From Erythroxylum novogranatense (lineage: Eukaryota; Streptophyta; Magnoliopsida; Malpighiales; Erythroxylaceae): a stretch of DNA of 64,000 nt. The translations under genes were made by a program, and so were the position numbers. The notes below the pieces were generated by a model. That model had not been told where the DNA came from. It did not search any database and saw only the letters and a list, made by a program, of their open reading frames with translations. Shown one piece after another: positions 1 through 10,843 of this stretch. Where the stretch lies: positions 23,370,809 through 23,434,808 of the forward strand of contig CM057228.1 of assembly GCA_029891385.1 (NCBI GenBank), in the 5' to 3' direction. Each line of letters starts with the position of its first letter. Position 1 is the first letter of the stretch.

Positions 1-286
1 CATCTTCCTTTCCTTCTTCCTTCCTTATACTACTTTCATTTAACTTAAGCCCATTTGTTCTTTTAAGCCCACTCATTCCTCTTTTCTTTTCCTACTTCAT
101 TCAAGCCCAACTAACACATTTAATTCCATTAATTCTTAACCTAACTACCAACCAACATATTAAATTTCATTTATTCACCACCTATCTCATTTATGTTACT
201 ACATGCTAATTAATGCCATATGCTATTTAATGCTACCATATTTAATTCATGCTAACTCAATTTCTTAATTAGTCTAATCATGCTTA
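1..286. other. AT/pyrimidine-rich stretch, no gene seen
   Basis: Low-complexity CT- and AT-rich DNA. No open frame or family signature was recognised on either strand. It lies beyond the broken end of the Helitron helicase and may be flanking or element-tail sequence. Confidence 0.5.
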
Positions 287-314
287 ATTAAATAAATAAA
301 TAAATAAATAAATA
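287..314. repeat. (AAAT)n microsatellite
   Basis: About seven copies of AAAT/AATA. The repeat sits exactly where the Helitron helicase reading frame (minus strand) stops making sense, so it marks the truncation point. Confidence 0.9.
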
Positions 315-317
315 ATT

Positions 318-1032
318 TTCGGGGCTAATAAAATAACTTGCAGTCGTTGAAGTGAGAACTGAATTCATTATCAAATCAAATATATGCTTTTGCTCGCTGT
401 TTAGTTTTGATTGTAATAAGAGGTCTTCTTCATGAATCTCTATATTCATCTCACTTTCTACCTCCTTAGTCTGCTCTTGGCAGAATCGATTGAAATTCAT
501 GTTCAGTGAAATGATAATCAGCTAAGCTTTTTCCCATTTGTTCCAGAGATTTATTGATATCTTGAAGAGCCATTTTTGTAATATCATCATATGTATACGT
601 ATTAGAAGAAGAATAAGCATATAGGTAGTCAGAGCAGAGGTGGTCTGTGAATGTTTCCCAGAGTTCCCTAGGATTTGCCGGTGAACAATAGAACAAGAGT
701 GTAGCAAATAACAATCTGAGGGATGTTGGCATTTGAAATATGACAGCTTCGTCAAGTGTTTGTTGTATGTAAGAGTCAAATGCTAGCAATCCTAATTGCA
801 GTGTAGCATCCCTGAAACAGTTCACCTTTTTACCATCAACAGTTAACAAGTTGTCAAACGATGTTGGTCCTCTAACATTTGCGAGCAATAATCTCAAGTA
901 ATACCTTTCTCCTTCTCGAGGGTCAATAGTAACTAATCGTCCTATGACTTTTCTCCGCTTTCTTTCTGACCACGTCCTTGTTTTTTGATTCCAAACAAAA
1001 TGTTGGGGGAAATTCGCATACAGACATTTCAT
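318..1032 (-). pseudogene. Helitron Rep-helicase linker and helicase start, truncated
   Basis: The frame 466-1032 reads NFPQHFVWN, then ERYYLRLLLANVRGPTSFD, which is the conserved stretch between Rep and helicase. After a second frame change near 500, SKLNSEQKHIFDLIMNSV follows (about 318-420). This is the usual entry into the PIF1 helicase domain. The Walker A motif expected next (GxxGTGKT) is absent, because the sequence runs into the AAAT repeat. The helicase is therefore missing and the element could not be autonomous. Confidence 0.8.
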
Positions 1033-2335
1033 TTCTGCAGCCTTTTGATTTGTTGAATTGGTCGAAAAAATTCCAAGATTGTTTTGGAGAAGTCAATATT
1101 CCTCAATAAATAAAACAAATTAGCATTTTTTGCGAAGGAAACAGATTGTTGATCTGGAAGGTGAACTTGGAGTATATAGATGGATGAATTAATCTCTGCG
1201 AGGCGGAATTCATATATGTGCCATAAAGCTTCGGGGGGTGAAATCCAACGGCCTTCTTGGAAATTAGTGATTTCGTCAATATCAGACCTGGTTTCTTGGT
1301 CGTTGACGCTAAAGTTCACAAGGTCGTGGCCCTTAAATACATATTTGTATAAATATTTAACAAGCTTCACAGTGGAACATATTTCAACATTAATGTGGCA
1401 GTCAAGCAACATCAGAAGGTACGGATTATGAGGAACCACCCATCTATTATCAACCTCGTGTCTGGATATTTTAACTTTTCTTCCATTATCTCTACGTCTA
1501 TAGCACGGATAACTGTCTTCGCCATGGATAGTGAAAGGAGTAAAATCCTTTGGGTAATGACTTTTGCATACACCATTTCTCATGCAAGGGCACTGTTTGT
1601 TCATAAAATCACAAGGACCGTGGATCATGTGCTTAATGACAAGAGAATATAATCTGGAATTGTGATCAGGATTAGGTATTTCAGCTGATATGATTTGATC
1701 ATAGGAATCTGGATTCAATAACTTAAATTGTGGTTGAAGTATTAGAAGCAAGTGAGCATGAAGGAATCCACGCTTTTGAAATTCAATTACGTAAACAAAT
1801 GCGGCAACATCTCCGAATATTCCTTTTTTGATCAACTCATTTTTCAGAATTTCAAATTTTGCCCTGAACACTCTGGACAATAAATCTAGTCTGTCTTGTG
1901 CTTTTTCGTGGAATTTAAGATTCTCTTGTATTTCCTTCCACATGGGGTTGCAAGTCATAGTGAGAAAAATATATGGTTTGCCATATTTTTGCACTAGAGC
2001 CATTGCATCCAGATAACACCGTTTCATGTCCCTTGGGCCACCGATAAATGAAGCTGGGAGGACAACTCGCCGGCCAATTGTAGAAGCTTCAGTTTGACCA
2101 ATATTAACGCTATCTAAAACATCCTGCAAAATTTCTGATCGTATTTCGTTCTGTTTTTTCCTATGGAATTGAAGCCGTGATGTTTCAATCTTTATATAAG
2201 AACCAACAACTAATTCTTGTAGTAGTCTTAAGCTGTGGATAAGCATAGATTCATCATAACTTCTTATTTGAAGTCGATAGCAGTAATACTCTCTGGCAGA
2301 TACTACGCCATGTTTGGAGTTCGCTCCTTGAGTAA
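1029..2335 (-). pseudogene. Helitron Rep (HUH endonuclease) domain
   Basis: The open frame begins before the first Met: VSAREYYCYRLQIRS is readable from about 2310, ahead of the Met at 2246. Visible motifs are FLTMTCNPMWKEI, then the HUH-type metal-binding motif in RGFLHAHLLLIL (His-Ala-His), then CPCMRNGVCKSHYPK. The tyrosine motif follows in VKYLYKYVFKGHD. These are the catalytic parts of the nicking and joining Rep protein. The frame ends at a stop at 1029. The continuation toward the helicase lies in another frame, so a frameshift has inactivated the protein. Confidence 0.85.
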
Positions 2336-2513
2336 TTAGTAATAGTAAGAAAAAAATGATAAATTAGTTTTGCCCAATTAGACAATATTTGGGAACCAAG
2401 GGAATAAGCACACAACTAACCATGTTTTCGAGAGCAAAGAATTCAGCTGCTTCAGTAAAAGTGTATAAAGGAGCACCGCTTGTTTGATCAGAATCATTGG
2501 TGCTATTTGTTTG

Positions 2514-3359
2514 TCAATTTAACCGCTTAATGCGAGGATGCCATCCTGATTCACCCCGTGGAAACAGAAGTGGGTATTGAAGCGGGTCGTAGCATGCATA
2601 ATAAGATTGAATTCTATAGCTCGGACCTGAGTGACTGTAGACTTGGATATGAGGAGATTTATCATGCTGTTCATCATCAGTTTCAATCCATATAGCAGCT
2701 ACTTGTGATGCAATAGGAAGATTGTAAACACGCTGATCAAGACCCAGATAACATCTCAGAACAATATCGTGATTTTCAAGGGAAGGAATATCTTTAAGAC
2801 GGCGAAAGAACCTAGCATAAGGGTTATCTTCAAGAATTGTCATAATCAGCTTCAATGTACTTTCACGAAGTTTATCAGAACTGCTGACCCTTTGTTGTAG
2901 TTCTTCATCGGTATCAAAGAAATAAAGTTGGATTCCAGATACTTTATTGCTTGTCGGCACTAAACTGTCAAGGAAATGGTAAACTTGTCCTTGAACACGG
3001 AATGTATAAACTCCCATTGTGTTTTTTGTCAGCTCACGATCATATTTGGCTCCATAGGAAGTGAAAGCTACATTGTTATTGTATGTACGAACATTCTTTC
3101 TGAAATGTTCGGATTCTTCGTCGCTATTTAGAAACAAAGACTTTAAAGCATAAGGCATCTGAGGAGCAACAATAGAAATTTGTCCGGACGAGCAACAAAA
3201 CGAAGGAGGTTCAAGGTAAAATCGTTTTGCGTTACAATATTGACAATCTGGAACAGAAGGGAGCTGTTCAGGTTCAACTGGTAAATTATGCAAGGATGTT
3301 AATGTTGAAGGAAATGTGCGATGATTTATCCCTTGAAATGTATAAAAGGACATTATCAT
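2514..3359 (-). pseudogene. Helitron-like N-terminal domain (RepHel part 1)
   Basis: A 281-residue open frame. Near its end it has IWIETDDE, DKSPHIQV, YACYDPLQYPLLFPRGESGW. The ACYD-LQYPLLFP-GE block is the hallmark that precedes the Rep domain in plant Helitrons. The frame stops at 2514. The following Rep block resumes around 2335 in a different frame, with a gap of about 180 bp that may be an intron or a decay product. A short piece of this same domain recurs in the tandem array at 26848-27500. Confidence 0.85.
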
Positions 3360-3388
3360 TATGTGGACTAGTTAGGTTGGATATAGTT

Positions 3389-3727
3389 TCAATATAGTGT
3401 AAAAAAGGTACCTTCATTTATGTGATCAGCATAGATATCAATACATCGGTCACGTATTTGATGATAAGAGGGTTCATGACTTGGAAGTTGACTGGTGGAA
3501 GGTTCGATATTAATGAAAGAATCCTTCTGTTGAGGAGTAATTCTTTGCTGAAGTGTAGATGAAGTGGAAGTTGTGTTTTTTACAGCTCGATTTTCTCTAC
3601 GTCGTCGCAACAATTCTTGTTTTTTTTCATTTGGCATTTCAGCATATTTTTGACGTCTTTTAGCATTTCTATCCATATGTAAATACCTGAGGAATCGACA
3701 TAATATAAACGTCTTTGATCTATCCAT
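3389..3727 (-). pseudogene. Helitron RepHel N-terminal exon remnant
   Basis: A 112-residue frame rich in Arg and Lys. It contains KRRQKYAEMPNEKKQELLRR and resembles the basic start of plant Helitron Rep-helicase proteins. The frame closes at 3389, and the next homologous block begins at 3359 in another frame, consistent with an intron or a decayed junction. No function of its own is claimed. The assignment rests mainly on its position directly upstream of recognisable Helitron domains. Confidence 0.6.
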
Positions 3728-4496
3728 TCATGATGTTCGGTCAAAATGAATTGTCAGATATATATATACTGGCCTACATACATTGATATATATATGTATA
3801 TATATATATATATCAATATATATCTATATAGCTATATCGATATATATATATAGAAACAATAAAATTGAATATATATTATAAATCGTATCACAAGAAACAT
3901 GTAAAAAAACATTTTGTTTATGATCTAACAAACAATATGTAGAACAAACATGAATATAAACCATTTAAATAACTAAAGCGTAATTAAAAAAATTATTTCA
4001 TTTAACTACACATACCTTACTACACGAAGAATGCAAAGAGAGAGAATAGCGGGGACCTATAAAAATAGAGTATACATGCAATCGAGCGTAGAAAGGAGAA
4101 TATGCTCTATTCAGGTTAATAAATAACAATAGCATAATTTTTACAATAAATTTATTTAACCTAAGCATATATACCTTAGTACTCTAAGAATGCAGCAGAG
4201 AATAAGCACGGGGCCTTAAAAAAATGGAGTATAAATGCAGTCAGAATCTAGAACGGAGAATTTGATAACTAAAACAAGAGGGTAGTTGAGAGAAGTAAAG
4301 TTTGGGTGGAGAAAATGTTTCAGCGGTTGGGGTAGATTTGCTTTAAGGGTTAAGACAGGAGAACAAGTAAGAAGTTAGAATATAAAGGTGTCAGTGGAGT
4401 GCGTGCGACATATCAAATTTCGTTCTAAGTTATTTTGATGCCAAAGAAATGGCCCTTGAATGATTGATTGATAAACGGATGCAAAAAGGCAAGCTT
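3728..4496. other. AT-rich non-coding DNA with (TA)n tracts
   Basis: No gene recognised. A TA/ATATCG dinucleotide tract covers roughly 3755-3860. Two similar short blocks around 4000-4090 and 4150-4260 each read 'accttactac..gaatgcaaagagagagaat' or a close variant, suggesting an old duplication. The region may be the 5' part of the Helitron. Confidence 0.4.
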
Positions 4497-4615
4497 CGGA
4501 AGAAGAGGAAATGATTGTAGAAGGTGAACCTGTCAGGAAGAAGAGTAAAGGCAAACAATGATAGTAATTTCCGAAGAAGAGAAAATAATTGTAGAAGGTC
4601 AACCTGTCCGGAGTA
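4497..4615 (+). repeat. Two-copy 75-bp tandem repeat
   Basis: The block GAAATGATTGTAGAAGGTGA (from about 4508) recurs about 75 bp later as GAAAATAATTGTAGAAGGTC. A third copy lies at about 5310, at the start of the second 744-bp unit. Confidence 0.6.
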
Positions 4616-5485
4616 GCACGTGTATAATAATTTTATCACCTATGAATTGAAACGTCGATCTCTACTCTGGTGCTCTTCTTTCTAATTACATTCATGTTTG
4701 CTTACTTCTTCAAAGACGCGTTTTTGACAGGAATCGACATTATTATACCAGTTAGAAGATTATTCCATACAAGAAAAACAGGTTTTCTGGTTCATACATT
4801 TTAGGGGTTAGCGTGTCTTTCCTTGCCACAAGTAAAAAATTACGATGGTGTCACCTATGAATTAAAACGTTAATCTCTGTTCTGGTGTTTACTTCTGCAA
4901 TACGCTATTGGCAGTGTTTGACATTATACCTATTAATTGAAACGTCAATCCACCTGACAGAAGAAATCTGTGCAATTAAAAAGGAGGAGATTGTTAAGTC
5001 AAAACGACTTTACATAAATGATTTCGATGAAGTACAAATAATGATGAAAAAGGAGACGATGAAAACAAGACGGAAGTTGAAAAGCAAACCCAAGTTGAAA
5101 AGCAGATGGAAGCAAAAGCAGACGAAAGCAAAAGCAGATGAAAGTTGTGCAAAAGTAGACGGGAGTAAAAGCAGACGATGGAAAGCACACGAAAGCAAAC
5201 CACGTGTGAATTAAGAATCAGTTTGAGTTAGTTACAAATCTTCAATTGAATAACAGGTTCTTTCAAGATTCAAGCAATCTCTGTTCTGGTCGTGTTCTTG
5301 CGAAAAACAGAAAATAATTGTAGAAGGTCACCTGTCAGGAGTAGCACGTGAGAAATCTATCACCTATGAATTGAAACGTCAATCTCTGTTCTGGTCCTCT
5401 TCTTCTCTTTGCAGTCCTCATGTTTGCTTACTTCTGGAATACGTTATTGGCATTTGGCAGGAATCGACATTATCATAGCAGTTAG
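4563..5485 (+). repeat. Large tandem duplication, unit 1 and start of unit 2 (period about 744 bp)
   Basis: Sequence from about 4563 (AATAATTGTAGAAGGTC..CACCTATGAATTGAAACGTC..) restarts at about 5307. The second unit is interrupted at 5485 by the outer Copia and resumes at 24803. Unit 1 still shows the unoccupied insertion site: CAGTTAGAAGATTATT at about 4749 against CAGTTAG|element|GTTAGAAGATTATT. The unit's origin is unknown and no protein family was recognised. Confidence 0.85.
5033..5195. repeat. Degenerate purine-rich minisatellite (AGACGAAAGCAAAAGC type)
   Basis: Irregular 12-16-bp units related to GCAGACGAAAGCAAAA. Related tracts occur at 25118-25180 and 26480-26690, and in the other orientation at 26210-26490. 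The lysine-rich open frame across it is a by-product of the repeat. Confidence 0.7.
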
Positions 5486-7376
5486 TGTAGGAAAATCCCG
5501 GGAGGTACATCACATGTACCGGCAGAGGAAAACAAAAATTTTGTTCGAGACTTTCCCAAACCTGTGATCCGTGTGTCGGTATGAAGACATCAACCTAAAT
5601 AGCCAAAAGAGACTATCTCTAAAGGTGATCCCGCAGAGATCGAAAACCTAACCGGACAAACCCTTTGACCGGGAATAGCTAGAACAGATTAAAGCACTGC
5701 TAGAGCCTACCTACATCTGAGAGCTTGGATCAACGTTGAAAAGAAAGAAAACTTGGAGAGGAAGCTTTGGTGATCAATGAAGAACATTAGGATTTCTCAA
5801 ATCCTTTTCCAATGCTCACGACCATTCCATCTTTTCACTTGCTTTTTACCTTAGATATCTTTTAACACTTAAAAGACATATTAAAAGCTAATGGTGGATG
5901 AGTGTCCACGTTAGCCTATATAGATATATATATATATAAAAGTTTAAGATGACAAGGCTTCCTCCTTTGGCTTCCACGCATGCATATATATATATATATA
6001 TATTAATTAATTAATTATTTAATTAATTAATCATATATATATATGTATATATATATTGTGAAGTGGTCCATCACCTGGGTGGTCCTACCGACCTCTCGGG
6101 TCCCGCATCAAAATGCCCGAAACCTTTCTTAGCAATATTGATGTCGCGATCTCATGGGACATATCCCAATCTCATCGGGATCCATTTAATCCTAATGCTC
6201 TCCATAATTGGAACTCGTCCAATTACTATTTCTGATTCTCCGAGTCACTCTTATCGTGTGACCCTTTAGGCTCCGGTTATGTTGGTCACTTAGATTAACA
6301 ATTAATCTGAGCAAGTCATGAGCGACGTCTAGCAACACATCATGACCCCTAATTGACCGAAAAGTAATCGGTTTGATGAATTCATCACGAACGGATCACG
6401 AACCCTTCCATGTACAATTCTGGTGCAATTCGTCCTTTCACCATCCTATACCCCACTTGGTTATGAGTATGGTAAAGTGTCAACTCTCACTAGACTAAGT
6501 CTAGCCCAGTGATAACGGTTCTCGTCACGGGACTCATTACTCTATATGTCAATGAAGACACTCTTCATGACATATATGCCGCCACCTTAGTAATGATCCC
6601 GACAAGAGGCTATGGGTATCTCTTACGCTAATCCGAAGTGGTAAACTTTATTGGCTACTCAATTATCTTGAATACCTCAAGCCGCACCCAAGCACCACCC
6701 TATGAGTTACCTCGGAAGGCAACAAGGAATGGAGTCAAGCACAGGATCAAGATTCAAGATATCCTCGAGTACCTCAAGTCTAAGGATACTTGCACCATTG
6801 CTATGATGAGATTATCGCGACACTTAGATAAGATATCCATGTGATGATCTCATGGCAGTCATCCAATGAACTTACTACCGCTAGTAAGCATCCACATGTC
6901 AATTCTAAATATCTCATATTTACAGTTTCGAGATCCACCGCTTGATCCAATCAAGGAATATGACATGTGCTAGTCTATCCGGATTAATGATGTCCAGCCT
7001 CATTAATCCTATGACTAGGAGAATTTAGATATCTTGACATAATTGCACATGATAGGAATCTCGTGAGTATGAGCACATCATAATTTCCTTCATGCTATGT
7101 CATATATCATGGACTTCATTAATTTGATTAAAGATCAAATCAATTCATAAACAATGTTTATGAATATCAAATTAATGAATAATGCCTTTTCTTTATTTAT
7201 TCATAAAGTGCGCTGACACGACTTTGAATAAAAGCGCTAAAGGGATTGCCTTTAGTATAATAATATAAACAAGATCGTCCTTGCATAAGTCGACTTACCC
7301 CACGTACAAGTCGACTTATCGATCTTGAATACGTGTAAGTCGACTTACCCCATGTACAAGTCGACTTGCACCTACA
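5486..7376 (-). repeat. Outer Copia 3' LTR
   Basis: 1,891 bp, ending TGTAGGAAAATCCCGGGAGG (plus strand, left edge) and GCACCTACA (right edge). It matches 22882-24797 throughout, including a (TA)n/TTAATTAA tract at about 5920-6058 and four AAGTCGACTT palindromes at about 7285-7370. Differences from the 5' LTR are mostly small indels. Confidence 0.95.
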
Positions 7377-7391
7377 AATCTCCCACTGACC
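7377..7391 (-). promoter_or_regulatory. Polypurine tract of the outer Copia
   Basis: On the minus strand GGTCAGTGGGAGATT lies directly before the 3' LTR. The same purine tract sits before the inner element's 3' LTR. It would prime plus-strand DNA synthesis. Confidence 0.85.
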
Positions 7392-7399
7392 TAAAGCCA

Positions 7400-7860
7400 A
7401 TCGCCTTAGTATCTAATACCAAAAGCGAGTACATAAGAATCACAATTCTCGTGTGACAATGGCTTTGTCATCGGATCAACAACACTTTGCTCGTGGAATT
7501 CTCTCTATAAGGACATCATCTCAACCGATGATTTCCGAATCAAATGGAATCGGTGGAGTACGATGTGCGGATCGATGATGAGACATTGGTTCCTTTCCTC
7601 GCAAGACTAGCCCCATTGTATCACAATACAATCCTATGGGCTCATCACACTAGGATTGATCCAAGCGCTTCCTCTGCGCATCTCATGCGGCAATGTACTC
7701 TGCCTCGGTTGTTGAATCGCAGTTCTCTCTTGTTTGGAACTTTTCCAATCGACCGCCACGCTATTCGGTGTGAATGTATATAAACGATTGTGATTGTAAT
7801 CATCCTTATCGATTCAATACTAGCATCCGAATGCCCGCTCACTGAGATTTCCATCTCTAT
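7400..7860 (-). pseudogene. Outer Copia RNase H remnant
   Basis: Minus-strand frames carry a decayed RNase H region: SGHSDASIES (counterpart of the Copia G-Y-x-D-A-D motif), then IVYIHSHRIAWRS and CAEEALGSI (counterpart of the TEAEY..A..EA..W segment). The reading frame is broken several times. The identification rests on its order between RT and the polypurine tract and on its match to 18120-18600 in the inner copy. Confidence 0.7.
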
Positions 7861-7863
7861 AGA

Positions 7864-8790
7864 TCAAGAAAACATCCTTAGTGCTTCACAAGTACTTGAG
7901 GATATTCTTGATACCACCCAAATGACCCTCACCAGATCCGATTGGTATCCGTCGTAACACTTAGAGCATCGATACATCAGGCCTCGTACATAGCATTGTT
8001 CCATGCTAAACCTCTTTAGCATCTTACCTATGTACGTTGATTGTGAAAGACCAAGCAACTTCTTTGATCTATCTCTATAAATCTTTATCCCAAGGATATA
8101 ATTTGCTTTACCAAGGTCTTTCATCGCAAAAGGGTTTGGACAACCAAATCTTAACTGATTGTAGCATAGAGACATCGTTTTCCTAGTATTAATATGTCAT
8201 CTACTTATAACACAAGGAATACGATTGCAGTTCCATGAACCTTCTTATACACACAATGTACATCCGAATTTTGTGAGAAACCAAACTCTTTGAGTACCTC
8301 ATCAAAACGGATATTCCAACTCCTGGATGCTTGCTTCAATCCATACATGGAATTCTGAAGCTTGCATACCATTTCGCCATTATAGAGGTGAAGTCCTCTG
8401 GTTGTGTCATATACACATCCTCGGAAGATTTCCATTCAGAAAGCGTCTTCACATCCATTTGCCATATCTCATAATCATAATGAGCGTAATGGCTAGGAGT
8501 ATCCGAATGGATTTAAGCATTATTACGGGTCAAGGTCTCGTCATAGTCAACTCCTTGTCTCGGCGAAATCCTTTGGCCACAAGCCTTGCTTTATAAGTAA
8601 TAACATTACCATCCATGTCGGTTTCTTCTTGAAAACTCCTTTGCACCCAATGGGTTTTATCCTTCGGTGTAACAACCAAAGTCCATACTTGGTTTTCATA
8701 CATGGAATCCATTGATTTCATGGCACAAAGCCATGTTCGGACGCACGAACTTTTCGAACACATTCATAGGTAGTAGTAGCGTCATCTCAT
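7864..8790 (-). pseudogene. Outer Copia reverse transcriptase remnant
   Basis: Three minus-strand pieces. The first is QVWTLV..ITYKARLVAKGF (8530-8763). The second is NSMYGLKQASRSWNIRFDEV (8205-8435). The third is KANYILGIKIYRDRS..LGLSQSTYIGKMLKRFSM (7864-8175). All are typical Copia RT blocks. The catalytic YVDD is destroyed: near 8200 the sequence reads VFLVL, stop, VDD, so the tyrosine codon has become TAA. The pieces are in different frames. Confidence 0.9.
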
Positions 8791-8939
8791 ATGAGCAATA
8801 CGTCATTCTGTTCACTTACGAAATTCATATCTCTCGGGAATAGTGCGTATCCTACTTAACCCTCTGAAATTGTGTGTAATAGAAGGTTGAACTGCTACCT
8901 CATCTATATGAGTTACGATTGCGAGTTCAGCGATTGATC

Positions 8940-9800
8940 TGCGTTTGTTCGAGCATCTTGAACTTCCTCAAGTTCAACTTTGCTCCCACCGTCCTCTTGT
9001 AAAAGAAACTCTTTTTTAAGAAGGCAAGATGCTTGGAAACAAACAACTTTTGTTCCTAAGCAAGGTAGAATTGATATTCCATGAACAAACACTTGTCGCC
9101 TTTTACATCAAATGTATCGATCGTGTCCGCTTCACGAAGGTGACAATCCCAAACTTTCGAGATGAGAAAGATAGGGCTTTCAGTTAGTCCATATCTCCAT
9201 ATGGAGTAACCACAATCTATCTTTAATGGAACTCGTTTAACAAATAAACAAGCGCCTCGCGCGATATTCCCAAATGCGTAAAACCTATCATCAATCGCAC
9301 TATGTCTAACAAGGTTCGATTTCTCCTTTCAACCACACCATTGTCTTTGCGGCGTGTAAGGTGGAGTATCTTGAGATAAAATCCCATTATCTCGAGATAA
9401 TCCAAAACTGTTGGTCTAAGCATTTTCCACCACGATCGATCGTAATGTATTCATACTTTTACCAAGTTAGTTTTCTACTTCATTTCAATTATTTGAACTT
9501 TTCAAATGCTTGATTTGTATCTCATCGACATCTGGTACCCATATCGTGAATAATCACGGATAAAAGTAATGAAGTAAAACAACCACTTGTGACATGGATG
9601 GACATCGGACCACATACATCCGAATGTATTAGGTCTAATATTCCATTCACTGCTCACCCTTTCCTTTAAAGGATAACTTAGTCATCTTGCCTAATAAACA
9701 AGATTCGCATGTGTCATATGATTCATAATCAAATGACCCTAAACATCCACTCTTATGGAGCTTAGCGACGCGTGTCTCATTTATATGGCCGTCGACAATG
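8940..9800 (-). pseudogene. Outer Copia integrase remnant
   Basis: Recognisable mainly through NGVVERRNRTLLDIVRLMI (9223-9423), the Copia integrase signature around the third catalytic acidic residue. The zinc-finger part lies around 9650-9800, matching the inner copy. The region is broken by stops and shifts. Confidence 0.8.
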
Positions 9801-9975
9801 CCATAAGTAAGTTGATTTTAAATTATCTCGATTATGTCTTTCGCATCATTGACATTTATAATCGGATATGACATATCTAATATGTCAATTTATTGCATAA
9901 TGTACCAAGACCATAGAGCATTCCATTCGAACTAATAGAACAACCATTGCTTCTAAAAGTCAAATGGAAATCACT

Positions 9976-10260
9976 CTAATTAAACATAAAACATACAATA
10001 TGTTCTTTGTTTAAAACGGGTACAAAATGACAATCATCCAATTTGAATATAAGCTCACTAGGGAGTGACAAGACATAAGTGTCTCCGGCTAATGTAGCAA
10101 CTCTTGCTGCATTACCTACACAAAGGTCTAGTTCTCCTTTTATGAGCTGTCTACTGTCCCTGAGGCCCTGCATATCATTTCATATGTATGAGCCACAACC
10201 GTATCAAATACCCATATGTTTTGTTGAAGCAGTATTAACCTCAATGACAAACATATTTGA
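9976..10260 (-). pseudogene. Outer Copia protease and linker remnant
   Basis: The minus-strand frame 9976-10173 (MQGLRDSRQLIKGELDL..LSLPSELIFKLDDCHFVPVLN) is the segment after the Copia aspartic protease active site. The active-site block lies just upstream at about 10180-10215 (VFDTVVAHT-like, frame-broken). The matching inner-copy frame at 15781-15978 is nearly the same length. Confidence 0.75.
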
Positions 10261-10263
10261 AGG

Positions 10264-10838
10264 AGTAGAGGCATCGATGCCTTCTTACGCTTCAGAACTC
10301 GAGATAGACTTCTATTTAGCCTCTTAGTGGCGATCTTGCCACAATGAAAGCAAAATCCTTTTGGGGCAGTTTCTTTGGTTTTTCCTTGATGACACTTCCA
10401 TTTGGTTTCTTAGCCCTTTTCTTCTTTGGACCAGAAGAAGAAGCATCCACCACTAGCACTTGCTTGCTATCCTTCTTGATAGCTCGCTCGGTTGTCTTGG
10501 AAAGATTGATCAGCTCAGGAATTGTTGTAGATATTTGGTTCATCTGATAGTTTAACACGAACTGTGAAAAACTGTCAGACAATCTAACCAGAATCAAGTC
10601 TATACTTAACTCATAATCCATTACAAAGCCTAAGACGACCAATCTCTCAATATAGCCATTCATTTTCAGGGCATACTGCACAGCAGTTGTCCCTGGAGCC
10701 ATCTTTGTGGTGAAGAGAAGCCTTGAGGTCTCGAACCTTTCAGACCGGGCTTACTCATCAGCTCCCTAAGATGAAATACTATAGTGTGAGCATCCATGGA
10801 CTCGTGCTGCTTCTGTAGCTCTGGTGACATCGAGGCAA
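10264..10838 (-). pseudogene. Outer Copia gag remnant (3' part)
   Basis: Frame 10316-10702 has KMNGYIERLVVLGFVMDYEL..NYQMNQISTTIPELINL, the UBN2-like Copia gag core. A lysine-rich linker follows, then a zinc knuckle visible in a shifted frame (CFHCGK at about 10345). The 5' part of gag is on the far side of the inner element (20576-20720). The inner copy is inserted within the codons matching DTCIMLVSMSPEL of gag. Confidence 0.85.
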
Positions 10839-10843
10839 GCATA

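Larger units (their letters stand above)
318..3727 (-). mobile_element. Truncated, degenerate Helitron (RepHel coding remnant)
   Basis: Minus-strand frames give, in order, the N-terminal region, the Helitron-like N domain, the HUH Rep domain and the start of the PIF1-type helicase, as in autonomous plant Helitrons. These elements transpose by rolling-circle replication. The helicase stops just before its Walker A motif at an (AAAT)n tract, and the frame shifts near 1030 and near 500, so the copy is dead. I could not locate the terminal TC or CTRR hairpin, so the limits given are those of the coding remnant. The element probably extends right of 3727. Confidence 0.85.

Noticed and set aside
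1180..2016. Plus-strand frames across the Helitron Rep domain
   Set aside because: Antisense shadows of the minus-strand Helitron proteins, which carry the recognisable motifs.
4885..5214. 109-codon Lys-rich open frame
   Set aside because: It is produced by the purine-rich minisatellite; the opposite strand is equally open and no family matches.
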